DNA of 64,000 nt from Verpa conica. Its lineage: Eukaryota > Ascomycota > Pezizomycetes > Pezizales > Morchellaceae. The stretch is taken from positions 744,001 to 808,000 of the forward strand of contig JAUFSD010000004.1 of the NCBI GenBank assembly GCA_033030425.1. The letters are read 5' to 3'. This document shows positions 21,762-33,320 of the stretch, one piece after another (within the stretch, counting starts at the first letter, position 1; every line of letters begins with the position of its first letter). The notes beneath the pieces are model-generated. The model ran no database searches. It had not been told where the DNA came from and saw nothing but the letters and a program-made list of their open reading frames with translations. A program made the translations under genes and the position numbers.

Positions 21762-23332
21762 ATGGTCTACGAAGTTCCTACTATTGTTGCAGACAAGGTC
21801 TCGCCGAGAGCTAAGGAACTGTTACAGAAGGTAGCACTTCTCCCTCTCTGAAATTCTACAAAATCACCTACTCACAAACTCACCAGGTCTCGGACTTTGT
21901 CGAAAACGAATGTATCCCTGCCGACACCATCGTTGATGCCCAGCTCCCCCGCGACCCCTCGAAGCGTTTCCTCAACACCTACCCTTCTATAATCGACGAC
22001 CTCAAGGCTAAGGCCAAAGCACAAGGCCTCTGGAACCTTTTCTTATCCCAAATCCACTATAAGGAGGGCGTAGCCCTGACAAACCTCGAATATGGCCTCA
22101 TGGCAGAGCTCTTAGGGAAGAGTTTTGTTGCATCCGAGGCTATGAATTGTTCAGCCCCCGATACAGGAAACATGGAAGTTCTCGCAAAATATGCAAATGA
22201 TTCCCAGAAGAAGGAGTGGCTTGTGCCGCTTTTGAACGGGGAGATCCGGAGCGCATTTGTAATGACTGAAAGGATGAAGGCTAGTGCAGATGCCAAAAAT
22301 ATCGACTTGGAGATCAGGCAAGAGGGCAATGAATATGTTCTCAATGGGTCGGTATGTTACTACTACCTAATAATCGTGCTTTATTAAATCAAGCTGACTC
22401 AAACCCAATGCCTAGAAATGGTGGAGCTCTGGCGCAGGAGATCCACGGTGCAAGCTCTACCTCGTCATGGGTAAATCAAACCCAGAACACCCAAACCCCT
22501 ACAAACAGCAATCTGTTGTCATTGTACCAGCTGGAACTCCCGGGGTTACAGTCCTCCGCTCCCTATCTGTCTATGGCTATGACGGTGAGTACCTGGACTC
22601 ATCTTTAAGTACCGATACTAATCCCTGTAGATGCCCCCCATGGTCACTGCGAACTCATATTTAAAAACTGTCGTATTCCAATCACAAATATGATTCTCGG
22701 CCCCGGCCGCGGCTTCGAAATAATCCAAGGTCGCCTCGGTCCTGGCCGTATTCATCACTGTATGCGCTCTATTGGCGCCGCCGAACTCGGCCTTGCCTAC
22801 ATGATTGCGCGTGTTAACGACCCCGCGCGCAAGACTTTCGGGAAGCTTCTCTCCTCTCATGGCACAATCCTCGAATGGATTGCCAAATCACGTATCGAGA
22901 TCGATGCTGGCCGACTGCTGGTTCTACAAGCTGCAGATAAGATAGACCACTCGGATGCAAAGGGCGCCATGAGTATGATTTCAGAGGCAAAGATATACGT
23001 CCCCTCAATGGCGTGTACGGTGCTCGATCGAGCGGTACAGGCGCATGGGGCGGGTGGTGTGTCCCAGGACTTTCCGATCGCAAAAATGTGGGCTCATCAG
23101 AGGACCCTGAGGATTGCAGATGGGCCGGATGAGGTACATTTAAATCAACTGGGGAGGGGTGAGAATAAGAGGGCTGAGGAAATGTGAGTTTGCTACCTTT
23201 CTTAATCTTTTGTGAGGGATCTTCGGAATTTTCTACTGACACCATAACAGTAATGCGACATTCGAGAAACAAAAGAAGAAAGTGGAAGAGTTAATAAGGC
23301 AGTATAACATTCAGGACAAGTCCAAATTGTAG
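21762..23332 (+). CDS. Peroxisomal acyl-CoA dehydrogenase (ACAD10/11-like)
   Basis: A flavoprotein dehydrogenase for the first step of fatty acyl-CoA beta-oxidation. Five exons (21762-21830, 21887-22351, 22416-22584, 22631-23183, 23251-23332) give 445 residues. Family blocks in order: TNLEYGLMAELLGKS, APDTGNMEVLAKYA, the FAD-contact region AFVMTERMKASADAKNI, the KWWSSGAGDPRCK strand, GPGRGFEIIQGRLGPGR, and QAHGAGGVSQDFPIA near the C-terminus. These match ACAD10/11-type enzymes; there is no kinase-like or cytochrome b5 extension. The protein ends in Ser-Lys-Leu, a perfect PTS1 signal, so it should enter peroxisomes. Introns are 46-67 bp. Substrate chain length cannot be told from sequence. Confidence 0.9.
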
Positions 23333-23949
23333 TTATGGCACTCCTGAACGGTAACGACTTATGAGACATATACCAAGACAAGAGGAGAGGAGAGAATGAG
23401 GAAAAGATGCATCTCAAATATTCTGTATTTTACGAACAATTTATTTTGATCACAACAAATCTTATGACGTCTTTGTTTACCATAATATCCGAACTATAGT
23501 CTCTCTACACGCGAAGATTTTGAAATGGTGCGGTTCACAGAGAATGGACGCGTGGATATTATCGCGAGATTATCAAGGTTCTAGTTGATCAATTAGTGAT
23601 AATACATCATCCACCCTCTCAATACAAGGGACGCAAGAAGCAAGCAATTTACAGCAACGGGGGGCGGGGATAAGAGCGGGCAACATATTTTGTTTTGGCA
23701 GATATTCCTTTTTGCTCCTAGTCGATTGCTTATGCCAAGCCTGGTCACTATGCGGCTCCGCGGTGTTGCTGTGGCAACTCCGTGCAAGGTATTCTTTTAT
23801 TGACTCGCGACTACAAATTGAGCCATCCTGTTCTTGCTTTTCTATCAACCACCAACATCTTGACACCTTCATCTGCCTCCTCCTCCTCCTTACATACCAT
23901 CCCTTCACTTCTTCACACATCATCTTTTAGATAAAAAATCTCAAATATA
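23333..23949. other. Gap before the SPO12-like gene
   Basis: 3' region of the dehydrogenase gene and promoter of the next gene, with a CT-rich stretch at 23870-23930 just before the start codon. No gene seen. Confidence 0.45.
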
Positions 23950-24423
23950 ATGTCTGCACCAAATGCACCTCTCTCTGACCTTGCCATCAACGCTGCGAAC
24001 CCAACTTTCGAGCCCACAAGTGCCGCTGAACCTTCCCCTAATGTTCAAGCAATGCACCAAGGTGCCGCCACTTCAACTCTCGAGATGCAACGCCAGCTTC
24101 TCCAACAGAAGCTCGCCGAGCAGGGAAACAGCGCTTTCACATCCCCCACAGACCAGATGATGACCCCCTGCAGCAAGAAGCTCCAAAACATCAAGAGCAA
24201 GTCATTCGGAAAGTTAGTAACCTCCAGTCCATCCTCCTCCGTAAGTAAAAATAAAATTCCAAGGGTAAAGCTAACAACCTACAGGGGCCAACCAAAACTC
24301 CTCTCAAGGACATTTGGAAAGTCTGGCCAGTCTGGGGGCCTCTTCGGTACCAGTGGGAAGGGGAATAAGTCCTCTTCCCTTGGGGCCAACCCCTTTGGCG
24401 CTTCAGAACCAGCTTCCCAGTAA
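23950..24423 (+). CDS. SPO12-like cell-cycle protein
   Basis: Small, polar protein resembling fungal Spo12-family proteins, nucleolar regulators linked to mitotic exit and the Cdc14 pathway. The supporting block is SPTDQMMTPCSKKLQNIKSK, with the Thr-Pro and Lys-rich helix conserved in the family; a Gln/Leu-rich helix lies before it. The C-terminus is Gly/Ser-rich with FG pairs. The frame is open from 23950 to 24423 (157 residues), but a 72-nt stretch at 24213-24284 has GT-AG ends and a CTAAC branch and is a multiple of three, so a spliced form of 133 residues is equally possible. A better donor (GTAAGT at 24241) would change the reading frame and give an odd Trp-rich tail. The family call rests on one short block. 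Confidence 0.55.
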   Translation: MSAPNAPLSDLAINAANPTFEPTSAAEPSPNVQAMHQGAATSTLEMQRQLLQQKLAEQGNSAFTSPTDQMMTPCSKKLQNIKSKSFGKLVTSSPSSSVSKNKIPRVKLTTYRGQPKLLSRTFGKSGQSGGLFGTSGKGNKSSSLGANPFGASEPASQ

Positions 24424-25160
24424 ATCACTAGGATAAATTCTACGAAATTACTTCACTCCAAATGGCCATCATCCCCTTAATTATTACCTTCCCTTCCTCT
24501 ACTCGCACTTTCTAGTGAAAACGTGGTCTTTTTTCACCGCGCTTTAGGCATTGTAAGGTTGTGGTTGCGACGTCTGAGGCTTTCTAGGTGTCTGCCACGT
24601 CCCCTTATTCCCTTACGCAGGTTGTCCTATTCCCCTTTTGGACGATTTCTCTTTTTCTTTTACTGGCCTATGGAGTTCTTGTTCTTTTTTCCCGTCACTA
24701 CTATCCACTTCTATTTCCAATTATAGACCCACGAAAACCCTCCATCTGTCGACAACAAATTTTTACAGGAACCTCTGTAATCTTAAACGTGTCGTGATGG
24801 TTTATCAGTTTTCTTTTTCTTCTATCTTCTTTATATTCCCTAGTTTGGAACACATAGGGTCGGGTTGGGTGCCAGAGAGCTGGTTGGATGGTGGGGCCAA
24901 GGTTGCAAGTTGGTGTTTTGTCTATCTCAATATAAATTCTTTTCAAAAACTTCTATCCCAGTGATCAGTAAGAGAGATCACAAGAACTTTTCTCTTCCCC
25001 AGTGTATCAAACAAAGGGAAAATACGATAAAGGTCGCCACCTATGTATACGAAGATAGCAAACGCCCTTACCCCTAATGCTGCAAACAGCTTATATAATA
25101 AGAAAGGCGCAAAGCCCTTAGAAATCGTACAAAAAGCCGCCCAAACCCTCTAATTATGCC
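24424..25160. other. Convergent 3' gap
   Basis: Lies between the 3' ends of the SPO12-like gene and the UBA/UIM gene. T-rich on the left. Several open frames are present, but none shows a family signature. Confidence 0.45.
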
Positions 25161-28100
25161 TTAGACCTCGGCGTTCCCAAGTGTAGTAGCTGTGTTCTCC
25201 ACATGTTCTACATCCATCATCTCTTGATCAACATCTTTCCCCCTACTATTATCCAAATAGAAAGCAGCTTTAGCAACAGGTGAAACGTGCCCTCTCTCGA
25301 CCATTTCCTCTTGGCGAGGAGGGGCTAGTTCTGTAGTATCTATAAAATTACCTCCTCCAACTTGGCCTGAGACTGTCTCCTCTAACCCTATTGACGGATC
25401 TACTCCTTCTGTCATTTCCATCTCCTCTAGGCTGTTCTGGCGGCTGAGCTGTGGGGTAATGTTTCCTAGTGTCGCACTGCTTCTTGAAGAAGGAGACATC
25501 TTCTTTGGCGAGAAGCTACCCACGTCCACTGCTTCATCATCTTCTTCTAACCAGTTATTATGTCTTTTCCTTCCAGGAGAACTAGGCTGTATCTCTGCCT
25601 TAAACGCAGCATTATCCCTATCGACAAATGTCTACAAGGTATCCAATTAGTATACACAGATAGTTCACGGACTCAATAAACCCAGTATGCATACCTGAAG
25701 GGGTGCTGGCAAAGACACGTCTATGCCACCCTGAGGTTTGAGAGCGTTGTCGTTGGCATAAACCAGCAAAAGTGATCCATCTCCTGTGGTTTTTGTTGCC
25801 TCTAAGACCTCCTCTTCAGTCACCTTCCTAATCTCATAGCTAGCTGTTGGGGTGTCATCCCATCCTGATGTTGGGGCCTGAGGAGGGCCCCAGCGAAGAC
25901 ACCACCATTGCTCGATAGGTATATTAGGACTTGAAGAGGCACCATCGACAGTTATTTCTAGAGGCCCGGTAGACGGGGTAAGTACATAGACTATCGCAGG
26001 GTCGGCGCAGAAACCCCGTAGCGAATATCTAGTCAGGGCAGGCACTGTTGGATCGGAGGTTTCGGGCGATGTGAATGAAGTTTTAAGCTTCCTGAATGCT
26101 TCACGGGCCTCTTCTTTTTGTACTGATAGATCTACCTAAAAATCAGATTTTCGAACCTCAGTAGTTCGAGAATGATATCATACCGTTCAATTTCTTTTCT
26201 AGTTGTGTAATAATGCTTTTCAACATATGAATTATATCTAGAGTCTGGCTCTGGAATTCCATAGCACTATCATTTTGGGGCTCCATCGTAGTATCCGACT
26301 GAAATCCCGTTGGAGAATCCTTCTCAATAGATATATCCCCAGACCCACCACCGGTAAAAGAGATAAATGTCGGTTCTGAGGTTGATAGGTGCTCAATCAC
26401 AGATTCTAAAAGCACTTTTGGTTCATACACAGGAGGATTTCGTCCCTCGACCTTGCTAGACCTAAATTTCTTTAGTTTCTCCTCCTTTACATCTATGTCA
26501 TTAATTAGACAACGTTTTTCTTCTATTTTTTTTCTGATCTCCCAGGCAGGTTCTGTCCAGGCTTTAGTATATCGGTCTGGATAAAAGATTGTCGGAATAT
26601 CCAGCCTACAGCCCCTTCGCGGAATATCATTTTCGTCCGGTTTAACAGAAACGCAGAAGACATCTGCAAAATCCACAAAAACCTCGTGGTTATCATCACA
26701 TGCCCAAATAATTCTGTCGATAGCATCGTAAAATGTGGCATCTTCTAGAGGTGCAACGACATCGAGTACTTGAAAGCTTTTTTCTTCAATTTCAATGCCC
26801 TCTTCAAGAGCTGTGGCTTCTCGAGGACGTTGCGTGGCATTCGACGAAAATGGATTTAGAATACTTCCATCTTCGCCGGCTTTAGAAACCATCTCTTTAG
26901 CAGCCGATGACCATCCTTCGAGGAAGCTTGATATAATTGCTACACTCAATGGGTCAGGCAATGAGCAGGCTGGTATTCACTCCACTAAGGTTCTGGGCTT
27001 CGGGGTATTACCGCTTTGTGAGTAATCCTGTAGGGCCGATAGCCCCTCAACGCTCCCGTAAGCTCTAGTTGTTTGGTCTAAGAAAGCCATCAGACGCTGA
27101 ACCTCTACTACCTCCTCAGGCATCTGCGACTCTTCATCGTCAACATTAACGATCCTCAACATTCGAATTTGTTGCCCATTCCACCACTGGTCGTCATGAC
27201 CATAATCAGAACGAACATGTTCTCGAACCAGAAGTCCTTCTCTAGCAAGTGGGATAGAATGGAGTATTGTGATGAGAGCAGAAAGCTGACTGCCTGAATT
27301 AGCAGGTCTGAGAAATGTGGGTTCTCCTAGTATACGTTTCCTATCTCCAGGAGGGGGATCAAGAAAGATCTCATGAGTTTGCGTTGTCGTTAAAGCCCAT
27401 TGGTTAGGGTCGTATTCTCGTTCTGGTGCTACTCTCCCAAAATTAGGGTTCGTTGGTGAAGTGTGTGTGCCAGTTATTCCGCTTTCCTGTTGGCTATAGA
27501 AGGCACCAGGGTGGTCCCCAGAGGAATCTTGTAATGAAGCTGCTAGAGCTCGAGCGAGCTCAGGATCTAGCGTTTCATAAATATTATCAGCAACTTCTCT
27601 AGCCAACCCGAAGTATGACAATTCACCATTTTCGTCTCCTGTTAGATCGATCTGCTTTCGGTTTGAAATTCTGGAAGACGGCCGAGACTCGGGTTCAAAG
27701 ACGCTGGGAGCCAGAACATCCGACGATTCTATACGAAACTCTATGAAATTTTAGAGAAAGTCATTAGGATTTCTATTTCTACGCCTATCAAGAAATCCTC
27801 ACCGCCACTTTTTGGGTGATTAACATACGAGGGAATGTATTGTCAGATCCGGGAGGTAGAGATGGGCCTTCTCTAGGAGCACCCCAAAGCTCCTCATTCC
27901 ACTTCACGCTTTCCTTGCCCTATCCATAGTTGAAGTTACACCATCAGTTACAAGTGCTCCTCCATAGGAAAAAGGTGCGGGGTGGGTGCGACTCACCCTC
28001 TGACACTCTCCGCTCCAGTAGTATTCAGCTGCTCTCTCGAGTTGGCCGTTACAAGACTATTAAACGTTATTACGCCGATTAGAGAAATGATGTTTGTGAG

Positions 28101-28223
28101 AAATGACGATAGCTGTGGGGTTGTCTGTAGCCGAACCTTCAAACTGAGCACAGCGTCATCTCGTGGGATGCCTAGTTGCGCCAACGCATCGATTTTAGAT
28201 TCATCAACGCCAATTTCCTTCAT
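25161..28223 (-). CDS. UBA-SIM-UIM protein with degenerate USP-like domain (pseudo-deubiquitinase)
   Basis: Seven exons (28223-28137, 28056-27997, 27919-27829, 27740-27012, 26969-26184, 26131-25695, 25631-25161) give 886 residues. Residues 1-50 form a UBA-like fold (IDALAQLGIPRDDAVLSLK, then CNGQLERAAEYYWSG). IDLTGDE at about 110-116 is a SUMO-interaction-type motif. PELARALAASLQDS at about 139-152 is a ubiquitin-interacting motif. From about 190 on, the sequence follows the USP layout of USP25/28-type enzymes: SALITILHSIPLAR matches the helix after the USP Cys box, but the Cys position is Ser (about residue 230). Near 730-830 the strands of the USP C-terminus are present (YSLRGF ... LLLVYAND) without a GHY-type His box. 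The tail is acidic and Ser/Pro-rich. It is probably a ubiquitin/SUMO reader rather than an active protease. Only splice-supported frames were joined; the 42-bp intron at 26970-27011 is the shortest. Confidence 0.75.
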
Positions 28224-28697
28224 CTTAATTGGGGGTAAAACTTAGAGAGCGACTTGTTAGTTCAAAAATGACGGAATAGAGAGAGGTCGTCTTGTAGTGG
28301 TGTTCGTTCGCAACGTTCGATGCCTGAATGCCAAGAGACGGTGGGCGTATGCATGGCTTACCGATCCCCGCCTGCCTGTCACAGGACATTGCCTGTGATT
28401 ATTATACAATCTGACTGTAATATCAGGGTCATGGTCTAGATATACCTCTATCCCTCAGAACAAAAAAAGTTTCTACATTATGCTATAGAGTAGAAATCCA
28501 CAGATTCACCCATGCGCCCGAGTTATGTCACCGCCCATAGCCACTTTATCTATGAATCGCAAAGCCTTAGATTAGAAGGCATCTAGCATATCGAGAATCC
28601 CAGTGATTCACATCCTTCTATATGCCAAATACTGAGACAAAAGTTTTTGTAGTTTTAGACACTCATTTATTCTATATATTTGTATTTGGGTACGTTC
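28224..28697. other. Gap between two minus-strand genes
   Basis: Promoter side of the UBA/UIM gene and 3' region of the GH5 gene. No gene or repeat recognised. Confidence 0.45.
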
Positions 28698-30099
28698 CTA
28701 GAACTTACACTGGTTAGGAAACTTTCTATTATCTAAAGGCTGCGGAATCCATCCTTGTTGAACACCAGCCAACCAGCTCCACGCTCCTGGGCCTTTGAAC
28801 GCCCAAAAGAAATACCCATTAGAACCATGCTCAAATACGTCTAGCTGAGCTTCCATGTAGCTTCTGACAGCATCCTTCATCGGTTCCTTCCAACTTTTAT
28901 TATCCACATTCTGACACTGACAGCCGGCAATGTTACAGGAAGTCCCAGCTGTATTAGTACCGTCAGGGTAGATATCTGTAGCACCAGACCATTCACCGAC
29001 GTATGTAGACATAAATCCTTTGGATTTCTGAAGTTGGGCAGCCCAGCCACAAGATTTCTCTATGTGCTTCTCCTGGGTGAGAGTTTTATCTTCGGCCACA
29101 AAGCACTAAATTCATGCCAATAAAGAAATTAGACGTTTAATAAAGGGGTTTTTTTTTTAAACTGGAATACCACTAACCTGGTAAATATGGGTATCAATAC
29201 CTAGAAGACCACTCTCAGGACCACCAGCATCAGTCCTAGCAGGAAGGCCTTCCCAACTAGAGACACCCCTGAATGCGTCATGCATGATGATCATTAACTT
29301 TTTATTTTCGGCCGCCTCTCTGACAGCCTAGTAAGCGTCAACAGCAAACTGATATGTCGTATCAAAGTTGTTATTTCTCCACGAAATGGGCTCATTGATA
29401 AGCTGGATACCAGCAACAACATCTACATATTTGTTGCTCCCATATTTCTTCACCATAATCTTGAGGATCTCCTTGGTTCGCTCAAGATTACCGCCTTTCT
29501 GCCATGAAACTTCTCCTAAACGCCCAGAGTTATCAAACCCGTTCTGAATACCGGGAGCACCATGAAGGTCGACCCAAACCTTCATGTTGGCGGCGCGTGC
29601 CCACTCGATAACCTTATCCATCCATGCTGCAGCACCTTTGACATATGGTGTATCTTTGTTATCAAATGCCCAGAACCTGATCGGAATGCGGAGCCTAAAT
29701 AATGATAGGTACTGTCAACAACCTTGAGAATAATCATATACAAAAACTATGAGTACTTACGCATTAATTCCAGAGTTAGCTAACTCTGTGACGATAGCCT
29801 GATTGAACCATGTCCCTCCCCAATAGGCTTCTAGTATAGTTTTACACTTATCTGCGCCTAGTGACTCACAAAGAGCCCATTCATCCGCGCTATTAGTGTT
29901 CGCAAACGGCTCGGGGCTCATCCACTTTTCTAACACAAGCCAAGCTCCGATATTAACTATAATATACAAAAAAATCAGTCTAATTTTCCATATATATGAG
30001 TACCTGAAGCCCACCTCCCCGGATAAATTTTGTGGCCACTACTGACTGAGAAAAGACAATTCCAGATACCAAAGTTGTAAGAATGACATGTCCTCGCAT
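28698..30099 (-). pseudogene. GH5 exo-beta-1,3-glucanase, with in-frame stop
   Basis: The family removes glucose from beta-1,3-glucan during wall remodelling outside the cell. Four exons (30099-30015, 29956-29761, 29694-29178, 29105-28698) give 402 codons. A signal peptide covers about residues 1-22. Then come RGVNIGAWLVLEKW, DLHGAPGIQNGFDNSGR, INEP with the acid/base Glu195, DTHIYQ and YVGEWSGA with the nucleophile Glu304. Four Cys pairs in the C-terminal part and the end NRKFPNQCKF match fungal Exg enzymes. A TAG at 29328-29330 (codon 216) lies in frame between the two catalytic Glu residues, after FAVDAY. No sensible intron removes it without deleting conserved residues. IPIRFWA in place of the usual IPIGYWA is another sign of decay. 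Sequencing error or stop readthrough are alternatives. Confidence 0.8.
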
Positions 30100-32200
30100 T
30101 TTCAATAGCTTTAATTAGCTTGGATAAACCTTTTCAGAGATGATAAATTAGAGTACTGAGTAAGTCGTCTAGACCACTCTTCAGAAACAGAAACGAAACA
30201 CTCTCGATAAATAAAATGAACGAACAAGAACCGTCAAGGCACCGAGAAAAGAGCAGTCTAGCAGAGAATAAATTAAAAAGCGAACGAAAAACGATAAAAG
30301 TCTGCAACTAAAAACAAAACAGAAACAGAGTGAGGCATTCCACCAGTAAATTATATAGAAACTTACGCAAAGATCAGAAACATTTATTCCGGTACCTCCA
30401 GCTATGGCTCTTGTCGGTATAATACGGTGATCATTTTCGTAACTCTGTTCATCTTGACCGGTTCCAAACTACACCATACGGTGTGATGTCGTACGAATAC
30501 CGGTAACACCAAACCCATGAACTTGGTGTTTCCACCCCGGGTACATATCTCCATACAACCCCCTGGGTCCACCAAGACAAAAAAAACCATAGTCCGGATA
30601 TATATGAAATTGAGGTACTTTCCGTATTCCAAGTTTTCGTGCGCTCACGAACTATAAGTAAGCACATTCTTGATCAGTGTGTACTCACGAATGCGAGAGA
30701 TGACTATATTCATGATGAGAGCCTAGCCCTCGCGATTCGTCACACAGTGATCAGTGCCGTGTGCCGAGGTTCCTGAGTGCATTAAGGTTCCTGAGTGCAT
30801 TAACTCTTGCGATGAAGATGAAACATCTAACGGCTGCTGTGGTACCGATCTCGCCTAGCTATCTAAGATTTGAAGCATGGGTCTTTTTCCCGTGAGCCCT
30901 GTCTTGGATCCGTGGGGGAGATGGGTGAAATAGGGTGTTACTTTTAGAATCTACAGGAGGGAAAGGCGTAACAGATACCCAAACACTAGAGTAATTGCTT
31001 TGTCATACGTTTTTAGAATTCACGGCGCACTCAATCCACTGTATTCGAGTATCTCTGCGCTCCTGCGCGTGTTCCTATTTGAGACGTTACCCCCACCCAG
31101 TAAAATGAATGAATCCGCTTAGATCTGAGGGGTATAACTTCGCATGCATACCTGAATTCTATAGTGCGTGCCATAATCTTGACTGGATTCTCTATGCCTA
31201 TCAATAGGTATGAGTTAATAGATATCTGCAGTTTCGTTTCGTGATTCCGATGCACGTGCTCGCCTATTGGTTCTAGGCCCAACCCCGGCCTCTGGGCTGT
31301 ATCTGGATCATCGATCCGCAATAACTCCCTAGAGGGGGCGTTTTAAGCGCTGGACGAATAACAGTAGTCGCTAAATTGCCATATATAATTAGCTACCAGG
31401 GTTGTACAACAATAACTGATCAAGTGGTAACTGCTAAAGGTGGGGTGAATTACACACCTATGGCTCTCAACAAAAAAAAAAAAGAACATGTATGATGATT
31501 CTAGAAGCGGAAATACACCTCTAGGGGGTAGACTTTGCAGCTCAGCTCCTACTACCAATTGTGGATGGCGCAAATCCTCCCACTCTCTAGCAGGAGCACT
31601 GTTTTCTTGTTTAATCATTACCCTCGGATATCGCCTTCGGTCAACAGAAAGAGACCACGGTCTTTTTTGCGATAGCCAAGTTAGGGGCTGTAATATGATG
31701 GATATCGCTCAAAGAGGATCAGAGATCGGTCCAGTCCGTATCGATGAGCAGCATACGAGATCGAGTTACGTTTTAGAGACAGGACATCGATGATCCCTGT
31801 AGTCACCTAGTACTAGTAGTGCCCTTTTGAACAACGGAATAACGACCGCCGGAGCTTTACTTGTTGAACGAGGAATATTCCGAGTCCCCATAGTAATACA
31901 ACAGCCTTCTAGTGTACTTTTATACATGATCTGGGGTCGTAAATATATCTGAGGCATGAAGATACCTGATCAACAGTCGGATAACGGATTCGGTATGACG
32001 AGGGGGGGGTCATATACACTTCATCTATCGAGACAGATATGCAGATATTGATCTTCCCAAGATGATGGGTCCAAGATTTTGATCAGGTCGGTAATCAAGC
32101 TATAATCCTTCTTCTTCTACTTCAACTTGTTAGTCAAAGACTAAAACAAGGCATGAGGATTTGCAAATAAACCACCCACCGCGTATATTCGACCCAAAAG

Positions 32201-32231
32201 AGGAGGAGGAGGAGGAGGAGGAGAAGGAGGA
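32201..32231. repeat. GGA trinucleotide microsatellite
   Basis: About ten GGA units with one interruption (GAAGGA) near the end. In a non-coding stretch. Confidence 0.85.
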
Positions 32232-33267
32232 TTCTCGGCCGGCGAAAGGTTAAGAAATCAAGCTCGAGAACATGGAAAGTTCCGAAACAGAATCCATGAA
32301 TAGTTGGCTAGACAGCAAGAGGACCAATTCTGAGGTTGTGATAAGTAGAGTGCTCGGTCCCAACCTCGTCATGTTTCTTGCAAGAAGCTAGTCACGCGGG
32401 GGCCATTAGTCTTATCTATCTGAACGCTCGGTGTTTTCCTGTAGGATTAGTATGCGTAATGTGGCGACTTGACAGCTAACCCGAAGTTTGATTTATCTCC
32501 TTCGCCGTTTGTTTGCGCTTTATTGATCTTCAGGAAGAGTCGGTCGATCCTGTAACTCAGCCGCCGCGGGAACGAGACGCTGGAAGGTGCGGGGAAGCGC
32601 TGTCTCTCCGAGATCGCCTGACGTCTGTGTCCAGAGCTGGGCTGTTAGAGAATGCTCGAGCTCGTTTGAACTTCTGTGGGTAGTGTCTGAGAAATCTACC
32701 CGTAAGTTGATCCATTCGCCAGGTTTGTTCTGTTGCACGTGGCCAAGAAGTGAGGTTTCATCGAGAGGGTTCCATCATAGATCAGGCAGCAGTTATTTGA
32801 GCAGCCTATCTTCGCGTGAATCTAGAGGACATAGACATGTTCTCGCCTATAGATGCTCACTGGTGACTTTTTACTATATTCATTCACCCTAGATGCATGA
32901 TTACTCGAGGGAGGTATTAATGCGAGTGATAGTTTATGACTGGGTGCACCACCAGAAGATGACACCTGTAGAAACCCGATTTCCGTGCGGATCGACCGTC
33001 CATCCATCAGGGATGGAGACAGATGAGAGGCTGGGACAGAATATGAGATATCTCTCACGATACCTGACTTATCTGGCTACTCTGCACGACCAGACTCGGC
33101 TTCTTTGCTTATCCTGCTGGTCTTATTGACAAAATGACTTATCCCCGCTTCTTTCTCGAGCTACAGGCGCCATCGAGAATAGTTTGTCTCGGTCTAGGCC
33201 ATTAGGCTAACCAGATGCGAGGAGCCATGGGCTGCATTGAGTCGACGGCATATAGAGGGGTGCGAAG

Positions 33268-33320
33268 GAAAAATAAAAAATAAAAATAAAAATAAAAATA
33301 AGTAAAATAAATATAAAATG
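33268..33320. repeat. AAAAT microsatellite
   Basis: Repeated AAAAT/AAAAAT units, slightly degenerate on the right. Non-coding. Confidence 0.85.

Noticed and set aside
32520..32740. Minus-strand frame of about 72 codons in a less AT-rich stretch
   Set aside because: Reads like a protein tail but has no motif, no clear start, and no supported upstream exon.
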